Part shown: one piece after another, positions 56,755 to 64,000 of the stretch
How positions within the stretch are numbered: the stretch's first letter is position 1
Layout: every line of letters starts with the position of its first letter
Source: Gemmiger sp. An194
GTDB lineage: Bacteria > Bacillota > Clostridia > Oscillospirales > Ruminococcaceae
Direction of reading: 5' to 3'
NCBI RefSeq assembly: GCF_002160145.1
Contig: NZ_NFKA01000013.1
Location: forward strand, 35,529 to 99,528
DNA length: 64,000 bases
Made by a program: the position numbers and the translations under genes
The notes under the pieces: generated by a model
Database searches by the model: none
Told to the model about the DNA's origin: nothing
Seen by the model: the letters and a program-made list of their open reading frames with translations, nothing else

Positions 56755-57012
56755 TTATAAATGCCGGTTGAAGGCCGGCGGCGCCTTTTTGCGGGTGGCC
56801 TTGCGCTGCATGTAGCGGTAAAAGCCCCACACGCTGGCCGCCGAACCGCCGAAGCCAAGCAGCAGCGCGGGCAGCATCACCCATGCGGGCAGCCCCGCCC
56901 GGGCCGAAAGCCACCAGGCGGCACCGGCGCATAAAAGCGGCGGCGCAGTGACCGAAACGCCCAATTGGGTCAGCCAGGCAACATCCTGCATGACTTTCAT
57001 CCAGCTCTTCAC
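56755..57012 (-). CDS. AtpZ/AtpI family small membrane protein
   Basis: An 85-residue protein with two hydrophobic segments (about 10-60). The VAWLTQLGVSVTAPPLLCAG start and the GFGGSAASVWGFYRYM end fit the AtpZ/AtpI (PF09527) family, which in some bacteria supplies Mg or Ca to the ATP synthase. The start is a GTG at 57012 with AAGGAG seven bases upstream. It is the first gene of the atp operon. Confidence 0.75.
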   Translation of the reverse strand: MKSWMKVMQDVAWLTQLGVSVTAPPLLCAGAAWWLSARAGLPAWVMLPALLLGFGGSAASVWGFYRYMQRKATRKKAPPAFNRHL

Positions 57013-57068
57013 CGCGCCGCTCCTTTCGCCGGTCTTATATTGCAAATCCGGCAAACAATTGTATCCAT

Positions 57069-57097
57069 AGTATAACAAAAATCCTTCTTAAGAACAA
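57069..57097 (-). promoter_or_regulatory. Promoter of the ATP synthase operon
   Basis: On the minus strand, TTGTTC (57097-57092), 17 bp, TATACT (57074-57069). Confidence 0.68.
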
Positions 57098-57167
57098 TAA
57101 TTTTTCGCTTTATTTTATTAAATCTTTCATCCACCTTATAATATTTTTCATGTATATTTTGCAGGGT

Positions 57168-57196
57168 TTGTTCTTTTTCCCGCTCTGTGTTATAAT
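57168..57196 (+). promoter_or_regulatory. Promoter of the glycosyltransferase gene
   Basis: TTGTTC at 57168, 17 bp, TATAAT at 57191. It shares its -35 with the divergent atp promoter. Confidence 0.7.
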
Positions 57197-57249
57197 ATAT
57201 ACTGCCCGTGCTGTGCGGCCGGGTTTCAGCTGAGAAAGGCGGTATCTGC

Positions 57250-58197
57250 ATGCTTCTTTCCATCATTGTTCCCTGCTACAATGAGCAGGAATCTCTTCCG
57301 CTGTTTTATAAGGAGATCACCCGAGTCGCCTCAGAGATGAAACAAAGCCATGGTGCCGAGTTCGAGTTCATTTTTGTGGACGACGGCTCCAAGGACAGCA
57401 CCCTTGCCATCGCCCGTGAGCTGCACCGGCAGGACAAACGGGTACGCTACATCAGCTTCTCCCGCAATTTTGGCAAGGAGGCAGGCATTCTGGCCGGTCT
57501 TCAGGCCGCCAAGGGCGATTACGTGGCTATGATGGATGCTGACCTTCAGGACCCGCCGGCTCTTCTGCCCCATATGCTGGATGCACTTCTGCATGAAGAT
57601 TACGACTGCGCCGCTACCCGGCGCACCACCCGCCAGGGCGAGCCGCCCATCCGCAGCTTTTTTGCCCGGATGTTCTACAAACTCATTAATAAAATGAGCG
57701 ACGCGGACATTGTGGATGGCGCGCGGGATTACCGGCTGATGCGCCGGAGAATGGTAGATGCAATCCTGTCCATGCCGGAATACAACCGGTTCTCCAAGGG
57801 CATTTTCGGCTGGGTTGGCTTCAAGACCAAGTGGCTGGAGTATGTGAACGTGGAACGGGTGGCCGGTGAAACCAAGTGGAACTTCTGGAAACTGTTCCTC
57901 TATTCGCTGGAAGGCATCATCGGCTTTTCCACCGCCCCGCTGGCCATTGCAAGCCTGATGGGCATCTTCTTCTGCCTGCTGGCCTTCGTGATGATCATCG
58001 TGATCATCGTGCGCACCCTTTTGTTTGGCGATCCCACCAGCGGATGGCCCAGCCTGGTGTGCATCATCTTTCTGTGCAGCGGCGTGCAGCTGTTCTGCAT
58101 GGGTGTTCTGGGCCAGTATCTGGCAAAAACCTATCTGGAAACCAAGCACCGCCCGGTCTACATCACCCGGGAGACCGAAGAGGATCTGGACGGCTGA
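57250..58197 (+). CDS. GT2 glycosyltransferase with C-terminal membrane pair (GtrB/DPM1-like)
   Basis: Predicted to transfer a sugar from a nucleotide sugar to a polyprenyl phosphate on the inner membrane face. The GT-A domain has VPCYNEQESLP, FVDDGSKDST and MDADLQDPP (DxD-type metal site). Two membrane helices follow (about 232-300), as in GtrB and other bactoprenol glycosyltransferases. The ATG at 57250 has AAAGG ten bases upstream; 315 residues is a normal length. It stands alone, so the acceptor glycan cannot be named. Confidence 0.88.
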   Translation: MLLSIIVPCYNEQESLPLFYKEITRVASEMKQSHGAEFEFIFVDDGSKDSTLAIARELHRQDKRVRYISFSRNFGKEAGILAGLQAAKGDYVAMMDADLQDPPALLPHMLDALLHEDYDCAATRRTTRQGEPPIRSFFARMFYKLINKMSDADIVDGARDYRLMRRRMVDAILSMPEYNRFSKGIFGWVGFKTKWLEYVNVERVAGETKWNFWKLFLYSLEGIIGFSTAPLAIASLMGIFFCLLAFVMIIVIIVRTLLFGDPTSGWPSLVCIIFLCSGVQLFCMGVLGQYLAKTYLETKHRPVYITRETEEDLDG

Positions 58198-58241
58198 TTT
58201 TTGTTTGCCAGCCGCCGGGCCGGAGCATTTTGCATTTCTTC

Positions 58242-58270
58242 CTGGATGCACCCACGCATCCGGTTATACT
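58242..58270 (+). promoter_or_regulatory. Probable promoter of the B12 operon
   Basis: TATACT at 58265 with a weak CTGGAT -35 at 58242 (17-bp spacer). It is placed just before the riboswitch aptamer. Confidence 0.5.
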
Positions 58271-58285
58271 ATTAAAAAATCGAAC

Positions 58286-58448
58286 GGCAGGTGTTCAGCC
58301 TGTCTGAATGAAAAGGGAAACGGGTAATCAATCCCGTGCGGGACCGCCGCCGTGTGGGCCAGCGCCCCGGCCATCTGCCACTGTTCCGAAGGGAATGGGA
58401 AGGCCGGTCGGGCGCGCGCTTTAACGCTCACGAGCCGGAAGACCTGCC
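58286..58448 (+). ncRNA. Cobalamin riboswitch
   Basis: Closing stem P1 pairs GGCAGGT (58286-58292) with ACCTGCC (58442-58448). Inside are the family boxes AAAAGGGAA, AATCCCGTGCGGGACCGCC, GCCACTG, GGGAAGGC and CACGAGCCGGAAGACC in the usual order. It senses a cobalamin and should switch off the btu genes downstream when B12 is plentiful. The 495-bp gap 58198-58692 is filled by this element and its expression platform. Confidence 0.95.
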
Positions 58449-58594
58449 TGCCGTTCGCATCCGCCCGGAAAAGGCTTCTTTTTCCGGCGCGGAACCCCGC
58501 TTCGTGGACGGACCAAACACGCGGCAGGGCGGCAGTACAGCCTGGGGGCAATTTTGCCTCACGGGGTTTTTCCTGTCGCACCTGTTTGCCGCTG

Positions 58595-58630
58595 CGCCGC
58601 TCCGCCTTGCCGGGGCGGCGTATTTTTGTT
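58595..58630 (+). terminator. Riboswitch expression-platform terminator
   Basis: A 10-bp stem with one G-U pair (58595-58604 with 58611-58620), followed by TATTTTTGTT, about 60 bp before the btuF start. It probably forms when cobalamin is bound. Confidence 0.8.
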
Positions 58631-58692
58631 CTTTGCGGCAATCCGGCCGCATGGAAATATATCCCTCATTCCAATATTCAGGAGGAACATTT

Positions 58693-59688
58693 ATGAAACG
58701 CATTCTTTCCGCACTTGTTGCTGTGGCTCTGGCCTTCGGCATGGCCGCCTGCGGCGCACCGGCCGCCAGCACTTCTGCTCCGGCCTCTTCCGCCGCCGCA
58801 TCCTCTGCTGCTTCTGCAAGCGCTTCCGGCGAGACCGCTGCGGCAGCCAAGCCCACCGAAGACCGCAGCGGTGCCGCCATCACCCTGCCGGATAATGTGG
58901 AGACCGTGATCTCCATGGCTCCCTCCATCACCCAGACCCTGATGGATCTGGGCTGCACCGACCAGATCATCGCTCTGGATGCCAACAGCGCCAAGATGGA
59001 AAACGCGCCCCAAGGCCTGCCTGTTTTTGACATGATGACCCCGGACGCGGAGCAGATGGCCACCCTGGTGCCGGATGTGATCCTGGTCTCCTCCATCAGC
59101 TCCTCCGGCGGTGAGAATCCCTTCCAGCCCCTGCAGGAGCTGGGCGCCACCGTGGTCTGCATTCCCACCAGCTCCTCCATCGAGGACATTTATGAGGATG
59201 TGACCTTCCTGGGCCAGGTGATGGGCAAGACCGAGCGCGCCGCTGAGATCAACGAGACCCTGAAGGCCGAGATCGACCGCATCGCCGCTCTGGGTGCCTC
59301 CATCCCCGAGGACCAGCGCAAGACCGTTTACTTTGAGATTTCCGCCGCTCCCTCTGCCTACAGCACCGGCTCCGGCACCTACATGGACGAAATGATCAGC
59401 CTGATCGGCGCCAACAACATGATGGCCGACAAGGCCGAAGGCTGGACCAGTGTGGACAGCGAGGTAGTTGTCAGCGGCAACCCGGACGTGATCCTCACCA
59501 ACGTGGACTACATCGAGGACCCCGTGGGCGAGATCAAGAGCCGTGAGGGCTGGGAGGCCGTGACCGCTGTGAAGAACGGCGATGTTTACCAGATCGACAA
59601 GCAGTCCTCCTCTCTGCCCAACGAGAACATCGTGACCGCTCTGGAAGAGATGGGCAAAGCCGTCTATCCGGAGGTGTTCGGCGAATGA
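58693..59688 (+). CDS. btuF: Cobalamin ABC transporter substrate-binding lipoprotein
   Basis: A 331-residue lipoprotein: signal peptide with lipobox FGMAAC (Cys21), a Ser/Ala-rich linker (about 24-50), then a BtuF/FhuD-type two-lobed binding domain. Domain features are VISMAPSITQTLMDLGC and PDVILTNVDYIED. The riboswitch upstream and the permease/ATPase downstream make cobalamin the likely ligand rather than iron siderophore. AGGAGG precedes the ATG. Its stop overlaps btuC (ATGA). Confidence 0.9.
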   Translation: MKRILSALVAVALAFGMAACGAPAASTSAPASSAAASSAASASASGETAAAAKPTEDRSGAAITLPDNVETVISMAPSITQTLMDLGCTDQIIALDANSAKMENAPQGLPVFDMMTPDAEQMATLVPDVILVSSISSSGGENPFQPLQELGATVVCIPTSSSIEDIYEDVTFLGQVMGKTERAAEINETLKAEIDRIAALGASIPEDQRKTVYFEISAAPSAYSTGSGTYMDEMISLIGANNMMADKAEGWTSVDSEVVVSGNPDVILTNVDYIEDPVGEIKSREGWEAVTAVKNGDVYQIDKQSSSLPNENIVTALEEMGKAVYPEVFGE

Positions 59689-60719
59689 ACCGGTTTTCCC
59701 GTCCGGCGCGGTTCGGCCTGCTGTGCCTGGCCGCGCTGGTCGCGGTGATTCTGGGCATCGGGGTGGGCAGTGTGCCCATCTCCCCCGGTGAAATTCTGCA
59801 GGTACTGGCCAACAAGCTGTGGGGCGCGGCACTGCCCGAACAGATGAATCCGGTGATCCCGGGGCTGGTGTGGAGCATCCGTCTGCCCCGGGTGCTGCTG
59901 GCCTTCTGCGTGGGGGCTTCCCTTTCAGTAAGCGGCGCAGTGATGCAATCGCTGCTGCAAAACCCGCTGGCCTCCTCCTATGGCCTTGGCGTCTCCTCCG
60001 GTGCGGGTCTTGGCGCGGCGGTACTCATCGTCACCGGCGTGGCGGACAGCGCCGTCGGTACCTTTCTGCTGCCTGCGGTCTGCCTGTGCTGCGGCCTGGC
60101 CACCATGGGCGGCGCGCTGGCTATCTCCACCCGGCTAGACCGCAACCTCTCCAACAACATCATCATCCTGATCGGTATGGTTCTTTCGCTCTTTCTTAAC
60201 GCCATTATGACCACCCTGTCCGCCTCCAATCCGGATTACACCCAGCGCATCACCCTGTGGCAGCTGGGCAGCCTTTCCATGAAAACCTGGAAGCAGCTGG
60301 GCCCGGTGGCGCTGGCGGCACTGGTCTGTATTCTGGCATTCTGGCGGCTGGCCTCCGAGCTGGATCTGCTCAGCTTCGGCGAGGAGCAGGCCTCCGCCAT
60401 GGGCATGGAGCGCAAGCAGGTGAAATGGCTGCTGGTGCTGCTGATAGCCCTGCTCACCGGCACCGCAGTGGCCTTTGTGGGCGTGATCGGCTTTGTGGAC
60501 CTGGTGGTGCCCCACATCGTGCGCCGCATCTTCGGACCTTCCCACCGGATGCTCATTCCGGCCTGTGCTGTGTTCGGCGGGGGCTTTCTGTCCCTGTGCG
60601 ACCTGGCGGCCCGGACCCTGGCATCTCCCTCCGAGATCCCCATCGGCTCCATCACGGCCCTGATCGGTGCCCCCTTCTTCCTCTACATCTTCTTCTCCAG
60701 CCGAAAGGAGGCCCGCTGA
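59685..60719 (+). CDS. btuC: Cobalamin ABC transporter permease (FecCD/BtuC family)
   Basis: A 344-residue permease with about ten membrane helices. Family features are LWSIRLPRVLLAFCVGA, LQNPLASSYGLGVSSGAGLG, QLGSLSMKTWKQLGP and FVGVIGFVDLVVPHIVRRI. BtuC-type pathways import B12 or siderophores; the riboswitch points to B12. It overlaps btuF by 4 bp and btuD by 1 bp. Confidence 0.92.
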   Translation: MNRFSRPARFGLLCLAALVAVILGIGVGSVPISPGEILQVLANKLWGAALPEQMNPVIPGLVWSIRLPRVLLAFCVGASLSVSGAVMQSLLQNPLASSYGLGVSSGAGLGAAVLIVTGVADSAVGTFLLPAVCLCCGLATMGGALAISTRLDRNLSNNIIILIGMVLSLFLNAIMTTLSASNPDYTQRITLWQLGSLSMKTWKQLGPVALAALVCILAFWRLASELDLLSFGEEQASAMGMERKQVKWLLVLLIALLTGTAVAFVGVIGFVDLVVPHIVRRIFGPSHRMLIPACAVFGGGFLSLCDLAARTLASPSEIPIGSITALIGAPFFLYIFFSSRKEAR

Positions 60720-61474
60720 TGCTGCACGCGGAACACATCACCTGCGGCTACGGGGATGACCCCGTGGTGCGGGACCTCTCCTTCTCGGCACAGAGCGGGC
60801 AGATCCTCTGCATTCTGGGTGCCAACGGCTGCGGCAAGACCACCCTGCTGCGGGCGGTGGCCGGACTCCTGCCCAGCACCGGCAGTGTCACCGCGGCCGG
60901 GCTGGACCTGCGCACCGCGCCCCGCCGTCAGGTGGCTCAGACGGTCGCCTTCCTCAGCCAGTTATCCAATTTGTATTTTTCTTACACTGTATATCAGACC
61001 GTAGAGATGGGCCGGTACGCTCACCGCTCTTCCGGCCTGTTCGGCGGAGCCGCTCCCGGCGACAAGGACATTGTGCGCGCCTGCCTGGAGCAGACCGGCC
61101 TCTGGGAGCTGCGGGATCAGCCCATCACCGCATTATCCGGCGGGCAGCTGCAGCGGGTCTTTCTGGCCCGGGTGTTTGCCCAGGATCCCAAAATTATCCT
61201 GCTGGACGAACCCACCAACCATCTGGACCTGAAGTATCAGATCGAGCTGATGGAGCAGCTCCGCCGCTGGGTAGCTCAGGGCGACCGCTGTGTGGTGGGC
61301 GTGCTGCACGATGTGAATCTGGCACTGAACTACGCCGACCGGCTGCTGCTTATGCAGGATGGCCGGGCCCTGTGCCAGACCGATACCCAGGCACTGGACC
61401 CTGCCCTGCTGGATCGGGTCTACGGCCTGGACGTGCGCGGTTACATGCGCCGCGCACTGCAACGATGGGAGTGA
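60719..61474 (+). CDS. btuD: Cobalamin ABC transporter ATPase
   Basis: A 251-residue ABC ATPase of the FecE/BtuD group: Walker A GANGCGKTT, Q-loop region AFLSQLSN, signature ALSGGQLQRV and Walker B IILLDEPTNHLD. The ATG at 60719 overlaps the btuC stop and has AAAGGAGG upstream. Confidence 0.93.
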   Translation: MLHAEHITCGYGDDPVVRDLSFSAQSGQILCILGANGCGKTTLLRAVAGLLPSTGSVTAAGLDLRTAPRRQVAQTVAFLSQLSNLYFSYTVYQTVEMGRYAHRSSGLFGGAAPGDKDIVRACLEQTGLWELRDQPITALSGGQLQRVFLARVFAQDPKIILLDEPTNHLDLKYQIELMEQLRRWVAQGDRCVVGVLHDVNLALNYADRLLLMQDGRALCQTDTQALDPALLDRVYGLDVRGYMRRALQRWE

Positions 61475-61481
61475 ACGCTGT

Positions 61482-62000
61482 ATGGAACTGTATCACAGCC
61501 CCTGGGAGGCCTATCCCTTTTTAAGCGACGCACCGGAGGACCTTCGCTGCGACTTTGAGCTGCTCACCGACGAGATCGCCAGCCGCACCGGACTGCTTCG
61601 TTCTCAAGTGGAGGATGAAACACTGCGGGCGGAGCTGCTGCGGGTCTGCGAACTGGTTTATCATGCTAACCCCACCCTGCGTACCCGGTTCACCGTGACT
61701 CCGGAAGAGATTCAGTGGCTGGCGGATGTTTGCGAACGTCTTCGTGGGCAGAGTGAGGGCCGCTGTGCCCGGTTCGTACTGCCCCAGGGCTGCACCACCG
61801 CCTGTACCGCCCACATCCTGCGGGTTCAGTGCAAGGCGCTGGTTCGCCTGCTCTATCGCCACGCCCACCAGGGGCATCCGGTGGAACCCGCCCTGCTGGA
61901 TCTGGCCAATCTGCTTTCCGGCTATTTCTTCCTGCTGGCTCTGGTGCTGAACGCCCACGCCGGGCAGGAGGAAGCAGAATTCGTCAGCAGAAATTACTAA
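61482..62000 (+). CDS. Divergent cobalamin adenosyltransferase-like protein
   Basis: A 172-residue mostly helical protein. The segment RFVLPQGCTTACTAHILRV, then LLDLANLLSGYFFLLALVLN, resembles the C-terminal helices of PduO-type ATP:cob(I)alamin adenosyltransferases (FVLPGG..., LNRLSDLLF...N). The N-terminal ATP loop (TGDxGxT) of PduO is absent and replaced by an acidic segment, so activity is uncertain. It is the last gene of the B12-riboswitch operon, which supports a role in converting imported corrinoid. GGGAG precedes the ATG. Confidence 0.65.
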   Translation: MELYHSPWEAYPFLSDAPEDLRCDFELLTDEIASRTGLLRSQVEDETLRAELLRVCELVYHANPTLRTRFTVTPEEIQWLADVCERLRGQSEGRCARFVLPQGCTTACTAHILRVQCKALVRLLYRHAHQGHPVEPALLDLANLLSGYFFLLALVLNAHAGQEEAEFVSRNY

Positions 62001-62023
62001 ACTATCCCCATCCCATTCATACA

Positions 62024-62069
62024 GGAAAAGCCGAAGAGCGCGAACCAAACGCACCCTTCGGCTTTTTCC
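62024..62069. terminator. Bidirectional terminator between the B12 operon and the DUF5058 pair
   Basis: A 12-13-bp stem (62024-62036 with 62056-62067) with a T-run on both sides. Confidence 0.82.
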
Positions 62070-62071
62070 TT

Positions 62072-62755
62072 TTAGTTTAATTTCCCGTGTTTAAACAACC
62101 AGTATGCAATGCCGATGGCCATTGCGCCGGACAGCAGAATCAGGAAGGACACGCTGCCGATCAGACCAGGAGCTGCCACAAACAGAATGCACATGAACAC
62201 CAGCGGAATGATGGCGATGTTCATATTCCGGTAGAAATACTTGAAGGCCAGCGCACCAAACAGGGCGGGAATCACGTTGTTGAACGCGGGCTGCAGAGCC
62301 GGAGCCTCCAGCACCGGGGTGAGGGGCACCAGGCACAGCACACCGATGGCCAGCACCAGAGTGGTTACCAGGCTGCTCGCTGCCACCGACAGGGTGGAGA
62401 TCACATCGTTTTCCGGCGTGCCCACCTCGGTGCCGCAGATCTCCCGGGCATTCACCGCGCAGGGAACCTTCAGGTTCAGCACGTTGCCGGTGATGAAGGT
62501 CAAATAGCTTGCACCGGAGCCAAGCAGCGGCGAATAGACCAGAAACTCCACCACACCGCTGGTCCAGTAGATAATGGCTACCTGGAAAAAGCCCATACCG
62601 AAGGCGGCCCAATCCGGGCCAGCGCCCAGGACCCAGCCCATGGCCAGAGGAACCGCCAGCATCAACAGGATGCCCAGGCTCAGACCCACCCGGCCGATCA
62701 CATGAATTCCGTTTTCATAGCGCTCATAGAAGGCGCTGCGTTCTTTCTCGTTCAT
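62072..62755 (-). CDS. Membrane protein, partner of DUF5058 protein
   Basis: A 227-residue protein with about six membrane segments. It includes a conserved-looking polar motif EICGTEVGTPENDVISTLSVAASS between helices. Family is not named with certainty. The ATG at 62755 has GGGAGG eight bases upstream and is preferred to a GTG at 62773. It lies 14 bp after the DUF5058 gene and is probably the second half of a two-component transporter. Confidence 0.72.
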   Translation of the reverse strand: MNEKERSAFYERYENGIHVIGRVGLSLGILLMLAVPLAMGWVLGAGPDWAAFGMGFFQVAIIYWTSGVVEFLVYSPLLGSGASYLTFITGNVLNLKVPCAVNAREICGTEVGTPENDVISTLSVAASSLVTTLVLAIGVLCLVPLTPVLEAPALQPAFNNVIPALFGALAFKYFYRNMNIAIIPLVFMCILFVAAPGLIGSVSFLILLSGAMAIGIAYWLFKHGKLN

Positions 62756-62769
62756 ATCCTGCGCCTCCC

Positions 62770-63510
62770 TCACATTACACCGCCCAGCAGCACAGCCGCA
62801 GCCATGCCCACCAGCATACTTCCTGCCATGGAGAAGTTATCCAGCCAGGTGACCTTCTTCACCCGTGCAAAATACTCAAATACCGCCATGGCAGCCGCGC
62901 TCACAATGGCTACGATCAGGGGCATAAAATTGTTCAGGCGCACGCCTTCGCCCAGATAGGAGCCGATATAAGCGCTTACCAGGCCCACGAACATGGCAGT
63001 GAACATATAGTCACCGAAGCTCTTCTGGCCCTTTTCTTTCTTGGCTGTGGCCTTTTTGAGCCGCTTCATATAGCGCTTCAGGCAGAAGATGCAGAGCAGG
63101 CATCCGGAAAGAATACCTGCCGTCATTACAAGGCCGATGGTTACAAATACCGAAGGGGTCAGCTCCTGGCTGCCCAGACCTCCGCTCATCCCCGCGGCGC
63201 GGGCGGCAATGTCCGCCACATTGCCTTCATAATGCAGCGCACCTACCACCGAAAGCCGCATCCAGGGCAGAGGGATGCCCAGGCTTCCGCTCAGCGCAAT
63301 AACGCCCAACAGGATCGAGATACTGGGCAGCAGCGTAAAGGTGACACTGGAAGTGATGGCCCTGCGCATTTTGACCCGGTCCATTCCCAAAGCTACCCCC
63401 GCACGGTAGCTTTTCACCATAAACACAATGCTGAGCCCCAGAATGAACAGAATTACAACACCCACGATTGCAAACATGGGCAGGCTGTTCAGCTGCTCCA
63501 ATAATGTCAT
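62770..63510 (-). CDS. DUF5058 family membrane protein
   Basis: A 246-residue protein with about six hydrophobic segments. The MKSYRAGVALGMDRVKMRRAI loop and ITSSVTFTLLPSISILLGVI, then LPWMRLSVVGALHYE, fit DUF5058. Function is unproven; a transporter is likely. The ATG at 63510 has AGGAGG upstream; the long frame to 63726 is leader. A TATGAT (63552-63547) precedes it, and nested inverted repeats lie further upstream. Confidence 0.78.
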   Translation of the reverse strand: MTLLEQLNSLPMFAIVGVVILFILGLSIVFMVKSYRAGVALGMDRVKMRRAITSSVTFTLLPSISILLGVIALSGSLGIPLPWMRLSVVGALHYEGNVADIAARAAGMSGGLGSQELTPSVFVTIGLVMTAGILSGCLLCIFCLKRYMKRLKKATAKKEKGQKSFGDYMFTAMFVGLVSAYIGSYLGEGVRLNNFMPLIVAIVSAAAMAVFEYFARVKKVTWLDNFSMAGSMLVGMAAAVLLGGVM

Positions 63511-63586
63511 ATTGTTTCCTCCTATCACACAATTATGTACTGCTTTATCATAGCATATTTTTAAACCGCGCGCACCTGAAAGTTCT

Positions 63587-63657
63587 GAACCGAAGCAGTT
63601 CTTTCCGGCAGCTCTTTTCCACAGGAACACTCCAGTCTTGTGGAAAATTCGGTTCGA
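63587..63657 (-). repeat. Nested inverted repeats upstream of the DUF5058 promoter
   Basis: Outer arms GAACCGAA (63587-63594) and TTCGGTTC (63650-63657); inner arms TTTTCCACA (63617-63625) and TGTGGAAAA (63641-63649), all perfect. They lie upstream of the -10, where an operator would sit. Otherwise the 427-bp gap 63511-63937 has no gene I can support. Confidence 0.55.
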
Positions 63658-63727
63658 ACAATCAAACTGTGGTTCCTTGCTTTTCAACAAAAAGCGCCCA
63701 TAACCGTGGAAAAGTAAGGTGACCATT

Positions 63728-63761
63728 TAAAATACAAAAGCCCGGTCAACGACCGGGCTTT
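63728..63761 (-). terminator. Isolated terminator hairpin
   Basis: An 11-bp perfect stem (63737-63747 with 63751-63761); on the minus strand it is followed by TTTTGTATTTT. No gene directly upstream of it was found. Confidence 0.55.
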
Positions 63762-63785
63762 ATCGGCGATTATATTTTCTCTCAT

Positions 63786-63855
63786 GCCGGGGGATCCGTC
63801 AGCCTCTTCAGCAGCAGGGCCCCCGCAAAAGTTTGCCACGCAAAGTTTTGTGGGG
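63786..63855. repeat. Palindromic intergenic element, possible interspersed repeat
   Basis: Two hairpins: one with GGGGG/CCCCC arms (63789-63793 with 63820-63824), and one of 13 pairs in 15 (63821-63835 with 63841-63855). A purine-rich AAGGAGG follows but no real gene. It looks like a short repeat of the kind scattered in gut Clostridia; copy number was not checked. Confidence 0.4.
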
Positions 63856-63879
63856 TTAAGGAGGAATGACGAAATGGTA

Positions 63880-63911
63880 TGAGAAAAGCCCAGCCGAATG
63901 GCTGGGCTTTT
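63880..63911 (-). terminator. Terminator downstream of tRNA-Glu
   Basis: A 12-bp perfect stem (63884-63895 with 63900-63911) followed by TTTTCTC on the minus strand, 27 bp after the tRNA 3' end. Confidence 0.75.
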
Positions 63912-63937
63912 TGAATGGAATGTAGTCCATTCCGACG

Positions 63938-64000
63938 TGGTGACCCGTGGGAGAATCGAACTCCCGTTTGCGGCGTGAGAGGCCGCCGTCTTGACCGCTT
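63938..64000 (-). tRNA. tRNA-Glu(CUC), 5' end outside window
   Basis: On the minus strand the visible part runs from the D-loop to an encoded CCA end. The anticodon loop CUCUCAC on a GCGGC/GCCGC stem gives anticodon CUC. The T-arm has GTTCGATTC. The acceptor 3' strand ends GGGTCACCA, as in clostridial tRNA-Glu. Confidence 0.92.

Noticed and set aside
58336..58692. Extended coding start for btuF
   Set aside because: It runs through the riboswitch; the lipoprotein signal starts at 58693.
63868..63927. Short plus-strand ORF with two Trp codons overlapping a hairpin, resembling a trp leader
   Set aside because: AAGGAGG is only one base from its ATG, and no gene follows on that strand before the antisense tRNA.

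Overview
The window is chromosomal DNA from a GC-rich, low-G+C-phylum-style (Firmicutes) anaerobe. The gene set points to the class Clostridia, most likely the Oscillospirales (Faecalibacterium/Gemmiger/Subdoligranulum type). This is an inference from gene content: L10-leader-controlled rplJL, a DUF1934-argS pair, pyrD/pyrK of the class 1B type, an ATP synthase c subunit with a Na+-binding signature, DUF5058 and DUF2007 proteins, and a GH29/GH13 gut-type carbohydrate repertoire. I saw no phage, insertion sequence, CRISPR array or rRNA operon. Most of the window is core chromosome.

Layout. 1-9.8 kb: a degenerate LytM protein, bioY, a two-module AAA protein, prfC, a GNAT-MnmM fusion, HtrA, CysE and a GGDEF cyclase. 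10-16.5 kb: a phosphoesterase, a DacF-type carboxypeptidase, a decayed fucosidase/AraC pair, pncB and a small membrane protein. 16.5-20.1 kb: a GH13 alpha-glucosidase and glmS. 20.3-24.1 kb (minus strand): rpmG-secE-nusG-rplK-rplA, then rplJ-rplL with its own promoter and leader. 24.2-30.2 kb (plus): ddl-murI-DUF1934-argS, a DUF2007 protein and a lactate/malate-type dehydrogenase. 30.2-34.8 kb (minus): a DEAD-box helicase, ftsH and two membrane proteins of unknown function. 34.9-44.1 kb (minus): a pyrimidine operon in the order leader peptide-pyrC-pyrF-pyrK-pyrD-pyrE-carA-carB, with no pyrB. 44.1-49.8 kb (minus): MarR-MATE, ROK-MFS and an exported phosphoesterase. 49.8-57.0 kb (minus): a complete F1Fo ATP synthase operon. 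57.2-62.0 kb (plus): a glycosyltransferase, then a cobalamin riboswitch followed by btuFCD and an adenosyltransferase-like gene. 62.0-64 kb: a DUF5058 membrane-protein pair and the 3' part of tRNA-Glu(CUC).

How the genes work together. Three modules are self-contained: de novo UMP synthesis (all steps except aspartate carbamoyltransferase), the ion-driven ATP synthase, and B12 scavenging under a B12 riboswitch. Peptidoglycan precursor genes (ddl, murI, glmS, dacF-like) and translation genes (L11, L1, L10, L7/L12, L33, NusG, SecE, ArgS, RF3, MnmM) make up much of the rest.

The most interesting untested signal is the leader of the pyrimidine operon. A strong promoter is followed by a 26-residue hydrophobic open reading frame with a strong Shine-Dalgarno sequence. 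Its stop codon lies inside the 5' arm of an intrinsic terminator placed just before pyrC. No promoter is visible between that terminator and pyrC, so the layout resembles translation-coupled, UTP-sensitive attenuation as known for enterobacterial pyrBI. No PyrR-binding loop was recognised.
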